From assembly GCA_964459065.1 (NCBI GenBank), contig CAYWMN010000174.1:1-7965 (forward strand): a stretch of 7,965 nt of DNA. Reading direction: 5' to 3'. The stretch comes from JAMCXS01 sp964459065 (GTDB lineage Bacteria; Acidobacteriota; Terriglobia; UBA7540). This document shows positions 1 to 6,365 of this stretch, piece after piece. Each line of letters opens with the position of its first letter. Within the stretch, counting starts at the first letter, position 1. A model generated the notes under the pieces. The model did no database searches. It was not told where the DNA came from and worked only from the letters and a program-made list of their open reading frames with translations. The translations under genes and the position numbers were made by a program.

Positions 1-552
1 GACGGCCGCTACTTCTACGATCCCGGCCGCAAGGAGATCGATTATCAGCAGGTGATGGGAATCGGCTCAACCGACTACCCGGCACCGCAAGCCACCTTGA
101 TGAGCGTGGTCATCAACGGCATTCTGACCCGGAAACTACCCTGGACCCTGGTGCTTTTTGGCGCTTTCATCGTTATCGTTCTGGAGCTCTGCGGCATTCC
201 ATCGCTGGCTTTTTCCGTGGGCCTTTATCTGCCCATTTCAACCACCACGCCGATCTTTGTCGGTGGAATGGTCAAGTGGCTGGTCGAGCGGAGCGGCCGC
301 AAAGAGCAAGCTGAATCGGAAACCGGCAGCGGGTCGTTATTTAGTTCCGGCTTGATTGCCGGCGGTTCGCTGGGCGGGCTGGCCCTGGCCACGGTGGTGG
401 GCTTCCACAAAGAAGACGCTTTTGCCATCGGGAAACGCTGGTTCCCGCACTTCGCCCAAAGTGATGTTGTGGCTCTCACCATTTTCGCCGGGCTTACCTT
501 GCTGCTTTACTATATGGCCAGGTCGAACAACTCCACCAAGAACTCGACGTGA
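1..552 (+). CDS. OPT-family oligopeptide transporter, C-terminal part (5' end outside window)
   Basis: The reading frame is open from base 1 to the TGA at 550-552, giving 183 residues of the C-terminus of a polytopic membrane protein. Several stretches are typical of the bacterial OPT (oligopeptide/YSL-type) secondary transporter family: PAPQATLMSVVINGIL near residues 26-41, a hydrophobic helix around 48-70, and the motif GLYLPISTTTPIFVGGM near 76-92. A charged loop (about 93-115), two more hydrophobic segments and a short polar tail follow. Full OPT proteins are usually 600-700 residues, so roughly two thirds lies upstream of the window. Family members import peptides or metal chelates across the inner membrane with protons; the substrate cannot be read from this fragment. 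The next gene begins 69 bases later on the same strand, so cotranscription is possible but not shown. Confidence 0.85.
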   Translation, partial: DGRYFYDPGRKEIDYQQVMGIGSTDYPAPQATLMSVVINGILTRKLPWTLVLFGAFIVIVLELCGIPSLAFSVGLYLPISTTTPIFVGGMVKWLVERSGRKEQAESETGSGSLFSSGLIAGGSLGGLALATVVGFHKEDAFAIGKRWFPHFAQSDVVALTIFAGLTLLLYYMARSNNSTKNST

Positions 553-621
553 CCTTGTTGAGTTCGGCGGGCTCGATCCTCTCGCTCCTCCTCGCCAGTT
601 ACTTATGGTAGGCTTCAGATA

Positions 622-1368
622 ATGCCTTATTACCGCCAATCCATCATGTCGTTCTTCCCTCCGCTGACGCGGATGGTGAAGGGACTGATTATTGTAACCA
701 GCGCAGTCTTTGTCCTGACCTATTTGCCTTTGAGGCTGTTTGGCTGGCAGGCGCCCTTCGTCTGGTTCGGCCTGCAGCCCTACCTGGTGACTCATCGCCT
801 TTACTTGTGGCAGCCGTTCACCTATCTGTTCCTGCACGGCGGATTCTTCCACATTCTGTTCAACATGTTTGCCTTGTGGATGTTTGGGGCGGACCTTGAA
901 AGGCTCTGGGGAGGGCCCAAGTTTCTTTATTTCTATTTCCTGACCGGCGTCGGGGCGGGCGTCTTCGACGTGGTCCTCACCTCGCTGTTCGGATCGCCGT
1001 TATCCTCCCTCACCATCGGAGCATCGGGGGCGATTTATGGATTGCTGCTGGCCTTTGGCCTGCTGTTTCCGGACCGGCCGATTTTCATCTGGTTCGTTAT
1101 CCCCATCAAGGCCAAATGGTTTGTGCTGATCATTGGCGCCATCGAATTCTTCAGCGAGGTCAGCGGGCCCGGTTCCAACATCGCGCATCTTGCCCATCTG
1201 GGCGGGATGCTGGTGGCCTATCTCTACCTGCGCGGGGGCGGATTTTCCGGCCGCTTTCAATTGCGGTACCAGGAGTGGAGACGGGCTCGGATGCGCAGCA
1301 AATTTGAAGTCTATATGCGCAAGCACGAAAAGGATAAGAAGAAGGATTCGGACCCCTGGATCAATTAG
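622..1368 (+). CDS. Rhomboid-family intramembrane serine protease
   Basis: This 248-residue polytopic protein has about six membrane helices (roughly 19-37, 65-89, 101-123, 129-149, 153-176 and 184-204) and a basic cytoplasmic tail rich in Arg and Lys. It carries the rhomboid signature. HGGFFHILFN (72-81) supplies the His and Asn that line the oxyanion hole. GASGAIYG (133-140) contains the predicted nucleophile Ser135. AHLGG (191-195) contains the predicted catalytic base His192. All active-site positions are intact, so it should be an active Ser-His dyad protease cleaving membrane-spanning substrates; the substrate is unknown. The opening PPLTRMVKGLI resembles many bacterial rhomboids. The ATG at 622 has only a weak GG-rich stretch upstream (607-612). 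The ATG at 646 (Met9) is a possible alternative start and leaves the domain whole. Confidence 0.92.
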   Translation: MPYYRQSIMSFFPPLTRMVKGLIIVTSAVFVLTYLPLRLFGWQAPFVWFGLQPYLVTHRLYLWQPFTYLFLHGGFFHILFNMFALWMFGADLERLWGGPKFLYFYFLTGVGAGVFDVVLTSLFGSPLSSLTIGASGAIYGLLLAFGLLFPDRPIFIWFVIPIKAKWFVLIIGAIEFFSEVSGPGSNIAHLAHLGGMLVAYLYLRGGGFSGRFQLRYQEWRRARMRSKFEVYMRKHEKDKKKDSDPWIN

Positions 1369-1394
1369 CAAACTCCAACCCATCACAACTCCTG

Positions 1395-1424
1395 TTGACG
1401 ACCTTCAGGCCATAATGGTAGATT
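1395..1424 (+). promoter_or_regulatory. Candidate sigma-70-like promoter for the cobalamin operon
   Basis: A TTGACG hexamer at 1395-1400 is followed after 18 bases by TAGATT at 1419-1424. This would start transcription near 1430, about 25 bases before the P1 helix of the cobalamin riboswitch. The -35 element is a 5/6 match and the -10 element a 4/6 match to consensus. Position and orientation fit, but this is inferred from sequence alone. Confidence 0.4.
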
Positions 1425-1455
1425 CAGGTTCGCTGTTGGTTCTTTGAAAACTCAA

Positions 1456-1632
1456 GTTCCTGTGGTGCCCCGCAACCGTGGGGTTAAAAGGAAAGGCCGT
1501 GCAAATCGGCCGCGGTCCCGCCACTGTCATCGGCGAGCTGGATCTTCACTCACGTAGCCACTGTTCCGAACCCGGGATGGGAAGGCAGAAGATCCCGCAA
1601 GAACCCGAAAGCCAGGAAGCCTGCCCAGGAAC
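1456..1632 (+). ncRNA. Cobalamin (B12) riboswitch aptamer
   Basis: The conserved core of the adenosylcobalamin-type riboswitch is present in order. The P1 closing helix pairs GTTCCTG (1456-1462) perfectly with CAGGAAC (1626-1632). The GGTGCC element is followed by a hairpin CCCCGC/GTGGGG (1468-1473 with 1478-1483). Next come the GGTTAAAAGG segment and the helix GGCCG/CGGCC (1495-1499 with 1507-1511) closing TGCAAAT. The core GCGGTCCCGCCACTGT (1512-1527) follows, then GCCACTG, GGGATGGGAAGG and the 3' B12 box AGCCAGGAAGCCTGCC (1610-1625). The element lies on the same strand as, and about 165 bases ahead of, a BtuB-like receptor gene. Riboswitches of this class bind a cobalamin and switch off downstream uptake or synthesis genes. 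The subclass (adenosyl- versus aquo/methyl-selective) is not determined here. Confidence 0.96.
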
Positions 1633-1684
1633 CATGACTCAACTTGACTCTTCGACGGAAAGAGGATTGAGGAAGACTTGCCAT

Positions 1685-1730
1685 AGCCTTTCAATTCCTG
1701 TTCGAGGGATTGGGAGGCTTTTTACTTTTT
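1685..1730 (+). terminator. Intrinsic terminator, riboswitch expression platform
   Basis: AGCCTTTCAATTCC (1685-1698) pairs with GGGATTGGGAGGCT (1706-1719) over 14 base pairs, three of them G-U, around a seven-base loop. T-rich sequence follows directly (TTTTT at 1719-1723 and TTTTT at 1726-1730). It lies 52 bases after the aptamer and before the receptor's ribosome-binding site, so it is best read as the attenuator that ends transcription when cobalamin is bound. A competing upstream segment, AGGATTGAGG (1663-1672), can pair with the 5' arm at 1689-1699 with one bulged base and could act as antiterminator. Confidence 0.85.
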
Positions 1731-1784
1731 AGGCAGGTTTTCATGCATCCATCCGTCCGGAACGCTTGTTATCGAGACAAGCAG

Positions 1785-1790
1785 AAAGGA
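1785..1790 (+). promoter_or_regulatory. Ribosome-binding site of the BtuB-like receptor
   Basis: AAAGGA sits seven bases before the ATG at 1798 and fixes that start. The stretch GGATGGA (1788-1794), which overlaps this site, is perfectly complementary to TCCATCC at 1748-1754, so the site may be partly masked in the mRNA. A small hairpin GCTTGT/ACAAGC (1764-1769 with 1777-1782) lies between the two. Confidence 0.7.
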
Positions 1791-1797
1791 TGGAACC

Positions 1798-4020
1798 ATG
1801 AGGCTTGGACGGCCTTTATTCCACCTGGCGTTTTTTTTGCTCATTGCTCCTGTCGCAGCCCACTCGGCGCAGCTATACGGCACCGTTATTGACCCCAAAG
1901 GGGTGAAGGTGCCTGATGCACGGGTGCGTCTGCTCAACCCGCACGGAACCGAGATAGCCCATACCGTGACCAATGATCGCGGCCGTTTTTACTTCAGGGG
2001 CCTGGCCCGCGGACAATACACCTTGAAAATTTCTTTGTCTGGTTTTGGAAGCGTCGTTCGCAAAGCAAATGCTGGACAACAGGTCCTGATTATTTTGCCG
2101 CTCGCTCCCATCCATGAAAACGTTATTGTCACAGCCACGCGCACAGCCGCAACCACCGGCGAGGTCGGCGCCAGTACCAGCGTTATTACCCGAAAGCAGA
2201 TGGTCAACCGCCAAACGCCTTTCGTGAGCAATTTGCTGCAGTCGCTCCCGGGGATCACGGTAGTCCGCAACGGTGGGCCAGGAGGGGTAACCTCCGTTTT
2301 CGCTCAGGGCGGCGATAGCGACTATAATAAGGTGCTCCTGGACGGCATTCCTCTCAACGAACCGGGCGGCAGCTTCGACTTCAGCACCCTGACCGCTAAT
2401 AATCTGCAACGGATTGAGGTCGTTCGGGGCTCAGAATCAGCTCTATTCGGCTCCGACGCCATGTCAAGCGTAATTCAGCTCTTCACACGCCAAGGCAACT
2501 CCGAAAACAAACCCCCTCATTTATCCATGAGCGGCGAAGGCGGCAAAAACTCCACCTGGGACGGACGAGGGTCCCTCTCGGGTTCCGACGGCCCTTTCGA
2601 TTACAGCCTGGCGGGAAGCCGTTTCAGCACCAATAATCAATCTCCGAATGACTTCTTCCATGTCACCTCGCTTTCAGGGAACTTTGGCCTGAGGGCGGGC
2701 AAAGCCACAACTTTGCGGCTGATCCTCATGGGCAATTTCGGCCTTGCCGGAACGCCGGGACAAACGGCTTTCGGGCCACCGATCCTCGACGCCTGGTTCC
2801 GGCAGCGCAATGGGTACGGTGGTTTTTCAGTCCACAACCAGACGACTTCCGCCTGGGATCAACAGCTTACGTTAACCTATTCCCGGTCCCGCCAGGTTTC
2901 CCTCGACCTCGGCCAGGACCCTCCCTTTACGCCTTCCTACGAGGGCCATGTCGCCGCCTACCCCTATTACGATTACGCGTCGAATTATCTCAACGATGAG
3001 TGGCGCGACCACGCAAGTTACCAGACCAACTGGGCGGGGTCGCCATTTGGCGGAAGGATCGGACAGCATGTCGATACCTTCGCTTTTGATTGGGATGGCG
3101 AACATGGATTCCTCGTGGACCGGTTCTCGCAGGACCCGGCCACCCGAGCGCTCCGGAATAATTTTGGTTATACTTTCCAGGATCAGACCGTCTGGGGCCG
3201 CGTCTCACTCGGCAATGGAGTTCGGATTGACGATAATGGAAGCTTCGGAACGGTTGTCGTGCCCCGGAGCTCGCTGTCTTATTTGCTGAGACGCGGCAGC
3301 GGCTTTTGGGGTGCTACAAGGCTCAAGTTCAATTTCGGCCTGGGCGTCAAGGAGCCAAGCTTTCTGGAATCCTATGCCAACAGTCCCTACTTTGTGGGAA
3401 ACCCGAACCTGGGCCCCGAGCGCTCCCGGACAATAGATTACGGGGTCGAGCAGCGGTTCTGGCAGGGCCGGGCCAAACTGGAAATGGACGGGTTTGACAA
3501 CCTGTTCCGCGATCAAATTGCCTATGAGACAACGAATTTCCAGACCTTCAGCGGTACATTTTTCAATATCGGCCGTGCGCGAGCCAAAGGAGTGGAAGCC
3601 AGTATCCAACTGGTCCCACTGCCTAGCTTGCGGGTTGCCGGCAATTACACGTATGTTGATTCCGAGGTGATCGAGAGTGGCAACCCCTATTCTCCGGCCT
3701 TGGCCAACGGGGAATGGCTGTTAAGAAGGCCTCGAAATTCGGGCTCCCTCCAAGTTAACTGGAACTGGCGCCGGATGAACGTGAATTCAACCACCCTGTT
3801 TGTCGGCCGCCGGGTTGACAGCGATTTTCTGGGATTGCAACCGCCGCTGCTTTGGAATAACGGGTATACCGACTCCAATCTGGCGTGGAGCTACCGTTCG
3901 TCTTATCATGTGGCTTACTTTGGAGTGATTGAAAACCTCTTGAACCAAAAATATATGGAAATCCTGGGATATCCGGCTTTAAAACTTACCTATCGGGCTG
4001 GAATTCGGGTAGAATTCTGA
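1798..4020 (+). CDS. TonB-dependent outer-membrane receptor, BtuB-like cobalamin transporter
   Basis: This 740-residue protein starts with a signal peptide (about 1-24, cleavage likely after AHSA). A carboxypeptidase-regulatory-like beta-sandwich domain follows (about 25-100, LYGTVIDPKGVKVPDARV...NDRGRFYF in part). Then come a TonB-box-like segment ENVIVTAT (107-114), a plug domain (about 124-232, with LLDGIPLNEPG and IEVVRGSESALFGSDA) and a beta-barrel (about 240-740). GNPNLGPE (534-541) is a typical receptor barrel motif, and the chain ends in aromatic Phe as expected for BAM-assembled barrels. The mature protein has no cysteine. E. coli BtuB is about 614 residues and lacks the extra N-terminal domain. 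The cobalamin riboswitch directly upstream makes B12 or another corrinoid the likely substrate, moved into the periplasm with TonB-ExbBD energy. The specificity is inferred from the riboswitch and the BtuB-like plug, not from ligand-contact residues. Confidence 0.9.
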   Translation: MRLGRPLFHLAFFLLIAPVAAHSAQLYGTVIDPKGVKVPDARVRLLNPHGTEIAHTVTNDRGRFYFRGLARGQYTLKISLSGFGSVVRKANAGQQVLIILPLAPIHENVIVTATRTAATTGEVGASTSVITRKQMVNRQTPFVSNLLQSLPGITVVRNGGPGGVTSVFAQGGDSDYNKVLLDGIPLNEPGGSFDFSTLTANNLQRIEVVRGSESALFGSDAMSSVIQLFTRQGNSENKPPHLSMSGEGGKNSTWDGRGSLSGSDGPFDYSLAGSRFSTNNQSPNDFFHVTSLSGNFGLRAGKATTLRLILMGNFGLAGTPGQTAFGPPILDAWFRQRNGYGGFSVHNQTTSAWDQQLTLTYSRSRQVSLDLGQDPPFTPSYEGHVAAYPYYDYASNYLNDEWRDHASYQTNWAGSPFGGRIGQHVDTFAFDWDGEHGFLVDRFSQDPATRALRNNFGYTFQDQTVWGRVSLGNGVRIDDNGSFGTVVVPRSSLSYLLRRGSGFWGATRLKFNFGLGVKEPSFLESYANSPYFVGNPNLGPERSRTIDYGVEQRFWQGRAKLEMDGFDNLFRDQIAYETTNFQTFSGTFFNIGRARAKGVEASIQLVPLPSLRVAGNYTYVDSEVIESGNPYSPALANGEWLLRRPRNSGSLQVNWNWRRMNVNSTTLFVGRRVDSDFLGLQPPLLWNNGYTDSNLAWSYRSSYHVAYFGVIENLLNQKYMEILGYPALKLTYRAGIRVEF

Positions 4021-4023
4021 ACG

Positions 4024-4029
4024 AAGGAG
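4024..4029 (+). promoter_or_regulatory. Ribosome-binding site that decides the DUF6580 gene start
   Basis: A strong AAGGAG lies at 4024-4029, immediately after the receptor's stop codon. It abuts an ATG at 4030 with no spacer, which would not work, but sits six bases before the second ATG at 4036. The start at 4036 is therefore preferred over 4030. Confidence 0.8.
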
Positions 4030-4035
4030 ATGACG

Positions 4036-4551
4036 ATGGTCTATCTAATTGTTGCTTTGGCAATCGCTGCGCGGTTTATCCCCGGCGCGGCAAACTTCAG
4101 CCCCGTTTACGCGGCGCTCTTGTTTGGTGGTGTTTATCTCAAAAAGCGTGATTCCATCTGGTTCCCGGTCCTGCTGCTGGCGGCGAGCGATATCCTGCTC
4201 AATACGCTGTTCTACAGCACGCCGTTTGCGTGGGCGCAAACAATCAACTGGGTAGGTTTTGCTGCGATCGCCGTGGTCGGCTGGTGGCTTGCGAAACGCC
4301 TCTCGGTGAAGAACGTGCTCGCGGCGTCCATCGCCGGGCCCACGATCTTTTTCCTGATCAGCAACCTCGGAGTCTGGCTGGCAAGCGGCATGTACCCTCC
4401 GACCTTGGGCGGCCTGGAAGCATGCTTCGTTGCGGCCGTGCCCTTTTATGGGAATTCGCTCGCGAGCGCCGTACTGTTCAGCGGCATCCTCTTTGGGGCC
4501 TACCAGCTTTACCTGAAGAAAACTGAGCAGCGGCAACTGGCTACCCTGTAG
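4036..4551 (+). CDS. DUF6580-family small membrane protein, candidate corrinoid-uptake partner
   Basis: This is a 171-residue very hydrophobic protein with about five membrane helices, and no soluble domain apart from a short polar tail. The N-terminal block ARFIPGAANFSPVYAALLFG, the SD-x-L-L-N segment and the later SNLGVWLASGMYPPTLGGL followed by ACFVAAVPF are what I recognise as the DUF6580 putative transport family, whose function is not established. It contains a single cysteine (Cys130) in the last conserved block. The gene lies 15 bases after the BtuB-like receptor with its own strong ribosome-binding site, so it is almost certainly in the same B12-riboswitch-controlled transcript. Size and fold style recall solitary or ECF-type substrate-binding membrane subunits such as BtuM, but I see no proof of homology. 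A role in moving corrinoid across the inner membrane is inferred from context only. Confidence 0.85.
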   Translation: MVYLIVALAIAARFIPGAANFSPVYAALLFGGVYLKKRDSIWFPVLLLAASDILLNTLFYSTPFAWAQTINWVGFAAIAVVGWWLAKRLSVKNVLAASIAGPTIFFLISNLGVWLASGMYPPTLGGLEACFVAAVPFYGNSLASAVLFSGILFGAYQLYLKKTEQRQLATL

Positions 4552-4557
4552 ATTGAG

Positions 4558-4606
4558 AGTCGAGTGGACCTTCGGCGCGCCTTCGCGTGTGAAAGTCCGC
4601 TCGATT
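4558..4606 (+). terminator. Possible terminator stem-loop after the cobalamin operon
   Basis: AGTCGAGTGGAC (4558-4569) pairs with GTCCGCTCGATT (4595-4606) over 12 base pairs including two G-U pairs, with a 25-base GC-rich loop. It starts six bases after the DUF6580 stop codon, where a terminator is expected. Only a short T-run (TTT at 4605-4607) follows, so it may be a 3'-end-protecting hairpin rather than a true intrinsic terminator. Confidence 0.35.
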
Positions 4607-4622
4607 TCCAGGGCTCGACGCT

Positions 4623-4784
4623 TCCTGCCGGAGGTTTGGGCAGAGCCATCTTGTTCAATTCTTCAACAACCGAATCCTGATGATAGCCGCACGGCATCAT
4701 CAGGATGACGGGCGGTTTTGTGCTCAATCCTTCTTTCCAAGTTGTCCTGAAGGCCAGCGATTCCGCCGCCGACACAGGGAGCAC
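4623..4784 (-). pseudogene. Remnant of a BtuF-like cobalamin-binding periplasmic protein
   Basis: Read on the minus strand, one frame gives FRTTWKEG, then KPPVILMMPCGYHQDSVVEE, then MALPKPPAG. This matches the C-terminal lobe of BtuF-like cobalamin ABC substrate-binding proteins as I remember it, where a W-x-E helix start is followed by a strand ending in MPCGY or MPCGF and then an L-x-E-rich helix. The frame has an in-frame stop upstream near 4830. Another frame over the same DNA gives VGGGIAGLQ, resembling the AGG segment that normally precedes this region, so at least one frameshift is implied. The expected tail (a YFSRPGPR-like segment) is missing and no start or signal peptide is found. 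A genuine gene would need about 280 residues. It is probably a decayed former member of the B12-uptake locus; chance similarity is not fully excluded. Confidence 0.55.
4674..4706. repeat. Palindrome inside the BtuF-like remnant
   Basis: ATCCTGATGAT (4674-4684) is the exact reverse complement of ATCATCAGGAT (4696-4706). The stem continues inward by GCC/GGC past one unpaired A, leaving a four-base loop. It coincides with the codons for ILMMPCGYHQD in the remnant, so it may be an accident of coding sequence. Confidence 0.7.
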
Positions 4785-4904
4785 AAAGCCTCTCGGTGGA
4801 GGCGGGAAGAAAAGAACATATTTTCATCTTCGGCGGATGGATCGTCGCTGCTGGTTGACCTCCCTCGATAGCTTTTCAGGGAAACCTGGCGGCCATAACC
4901 CTGA

Positions 4905-6365
4905 TCACGCCTCAACACGGTGGACTTTAAGGACATTCGTCGTCCCGCGCCGCGCGATCGGAGTTCCGCCAATCACAGCAATCAGCTCGCCCGGCGCCAC
5001 AACGCCGAGTTCCTGAAGGCGCCGCGCGGCTCCTTCCACCATCCGGTCCATGGATTTCACCCTCAACATATGAACAGGCGTGACACCCCAGTAGAGGGCG
5101 GCCCGGCGCAGCACATTCCGTAAAGGAGAAAAGGCGAAGACGGGAACCCGGGGACGGTACTTGGAAATCAGCCGCGCGCTGGAACCCGATTGCGTAAAGA
5201 CCACAATCGCCTTGAGGTTGAGTTCCGCCGCCATGTGCGCCACGCTTTCGCAGATTGCTTCGGGCACATTCAGAATTTCCTTCCTCTCGGTAGCCGCCTG
5301 CAACGCCCAGAGCCGTCGAGTTCCTTCCGCAGCCGAGATGATTCGCGCCATCATCCGGACCGCCTGACACGGATAGCGCCCGGTAGCGGTTTCAGCCGAG
5401 AGCATCACGGCGTCTGAGCCGTCGAAAATCGCGTTGGCCACATCGGAAGCTTCCGCCCGGGTAGGCCGGGGACGGACGGTCATGGACTCCAGCATCTGCG
5501 TCGCCGTGATCACTGGAATCCTTTTCGAGCTCGCCCGCGCGATAATCCGTTTCTGGATGATCGGCACTCTTTCGGGAGGCAACTCAACGCCTAAATCGCC
5601 GCGCGCCACCATCACCGCATCGGCGATCTCCAGGATTTCATCCAGGTGTTCAATCGCCTCGGGTTTCTCCAGCTTCGCCACCACAGGGATCACGTGTCCC
5701 GCCCGCGCCAGAATCCGCTTGAGCGCCAAAATATCTTCAGCACGGCGCACAAACGAGAGGGCAATGTAGTCCACGCGCTGCTCGATTCCGAATTTCAAAT
5801 CCTCGCGGTCTTTTTTGGAAAGAGCCGAGATCCCAGTGGTCACGCCCGGAAGGTTAATGCCCTGGTGCTCGGCCAGTTCACCGCCGTTCACCACCCGGCA
5901 ATGGATATCCGGCCCTTTAACCCGTTCCACGCGCAACTCGATCAGTCCGTCCGAAATCAGGATGCTACTTCCCGCTTTCACTTCTTTGGGAAGGGCATGA
6001 TAGGTTGTGGAAACAAGCCGGGCGCTGCCGGGCACCGGCCGCGTTGTAATGGTGATGGAAGCGCCCACCCGAAGCTCGGCGCGCCCTCCGCCTTCGAGCT
6101 TGCCGGTTCGGATCTTGGGCCCTTGCAGGTCCTGCATGATGGCCACAAACTTTCCGCAGGCGGCGGCTGCCGAACGAATCTTTCTCACCCGGCGGGCGTG
6201 TTCACGATGGGTTCCATGGGAAAAATTGAGACGAGCAACATCCATCCCGGCATGGAGCAATGCGGCCAGGACTTTGGGATCATCTGTTGCGGGGCCCAGT
6301 GTACATACAATTTTAGTTCGACGTGAGTTGGTCACGTTACTGCTATCTGAAGATTTAGTAGACAT
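4905..6365 (-). CDS. pyk: Pyruvate kinase, predicted potassium-independent type
   Basis: This 486-residue enzyme converts phosphoenolpyruvate and ADP to pyruvate and ATP, the last step of glycolysis, in the cytoplasm. Family signatures are intact: TKIVCTLGPAT (17-27), RLNFSHG (45-51), DLQGPKIRTG (79-88), the catalytic lysine in AKLEKPEAI (Lys231), the metal-binding stretch MVARGDLGVELP (252-263) and ITATQMLESM (286-295). The C-terminal domain ends in TPIARRGTTNVLKV. Leu80, Gln81 and Lys84 correspond to the Leu113/Gln114/Lys117 pattern (rabbit numbering) of K+-independent pyruvate kinases; K+-dependent enzymes have Glu117. The frame is open up to 6458, but the 31 extra residues look unlike the family, and the ATG at 6365 gives the normal length. 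An AGGTGG lies 13 bases before that ATG, a long spacing. The gene converges on the cobalamin operon and stands alone. Confidence 0.95.
   Translation of the reverse strand: MSTKSSDSSNVTNSRRTKIVCTLGPATDDPKVLAALLHAGMDVARLNFSHGTHREHARRVRKIRSAAAACGKFVAIMQDLQGPKIRTGKLEGGGRAELRVGASITITTRPVPGSARLVSTTYHALPKEVKAGSSILISDGLIELRVERVKGPDIHCRVVNGGELAEHQGINLPGVTTGISALSKKDREDLKFGIEQRVDYIALSFVRRAEDILALKRILARAGHVIPVVAKLEKPEAIEHLDEILEIADAVMVARGDLGVELPPERVPIIQKRIIARASSKRIPVITATQMLESMTVRPRPTRAEASDVANAIFDGSDAVMLSAETATGRYPCQAVRMMARIISAAEGTRRLWALQAATERKEILNVPEAICESVAHMAAELNLKAIVVFTQSGSSARLISKYRPRVPVFAFSPLRNVLRRAALYWGVTPVHMLRVKSMDRMVEGAARRLQELGVVAPGELIAVIGGTPIARRGTTNVLKVHRVEA

Larger units (their letters stand above)
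4552..4904. other. 353-base gap between convergent genes
   Basis: No intact gene is evident here. It holds the decayed BtuF-like fragment on the minus strand (listed separately), a perfect 11-bp palindrome with a 3-bp inner stem (4674-4706), and a long stem-loop right after the DUF6580 stop (4558-4606). A weak 6-bp stem TCAGGG/CCCTGA (4876-4881 with 4899-4904) sits directly after the pyruvate kinase stop. None of these stems has a convincing T-tract, so termination of the two converging transcripts is not clearly explained. Confidence 0.6.

Noticed and set aside
1873..2409. Open minus-strand frame opposite the receptor gene (178 codons).
   Set aside because: It lies over the conserved signal, regulatory-like and plug regions of the TonB-dependent receptor and has no family features.
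4030..4035. ATG at 4030 as the start of the DUF6580 protein.
   Set aside because: It directly abuts the AAGGAG ribosome-binding site with no spacer; the ATG at 4036 has a normal six-base spacing.
4045..4536. Long open minus-strand frame opposite the DUF6580 gene.
   Set aside because: Its product is rich in Arg, Gln and Pro and has no recognisable domain, while the plus-strand frame encodes a coherent membrane protein. It is an antisense shadow.
4579..4614. A minus-strand frame reads ALEIERTFTREG, which resembles the N-terminus of B12-dependent class II ribonucleotide reductase (NrdJ).
   Set aside because: Only 12 residues match from memory. The frame runs on as a shadow of the DUF6580 gene, and no RNR motif follows. 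Attractive in a B12 setting, but too short to claim.
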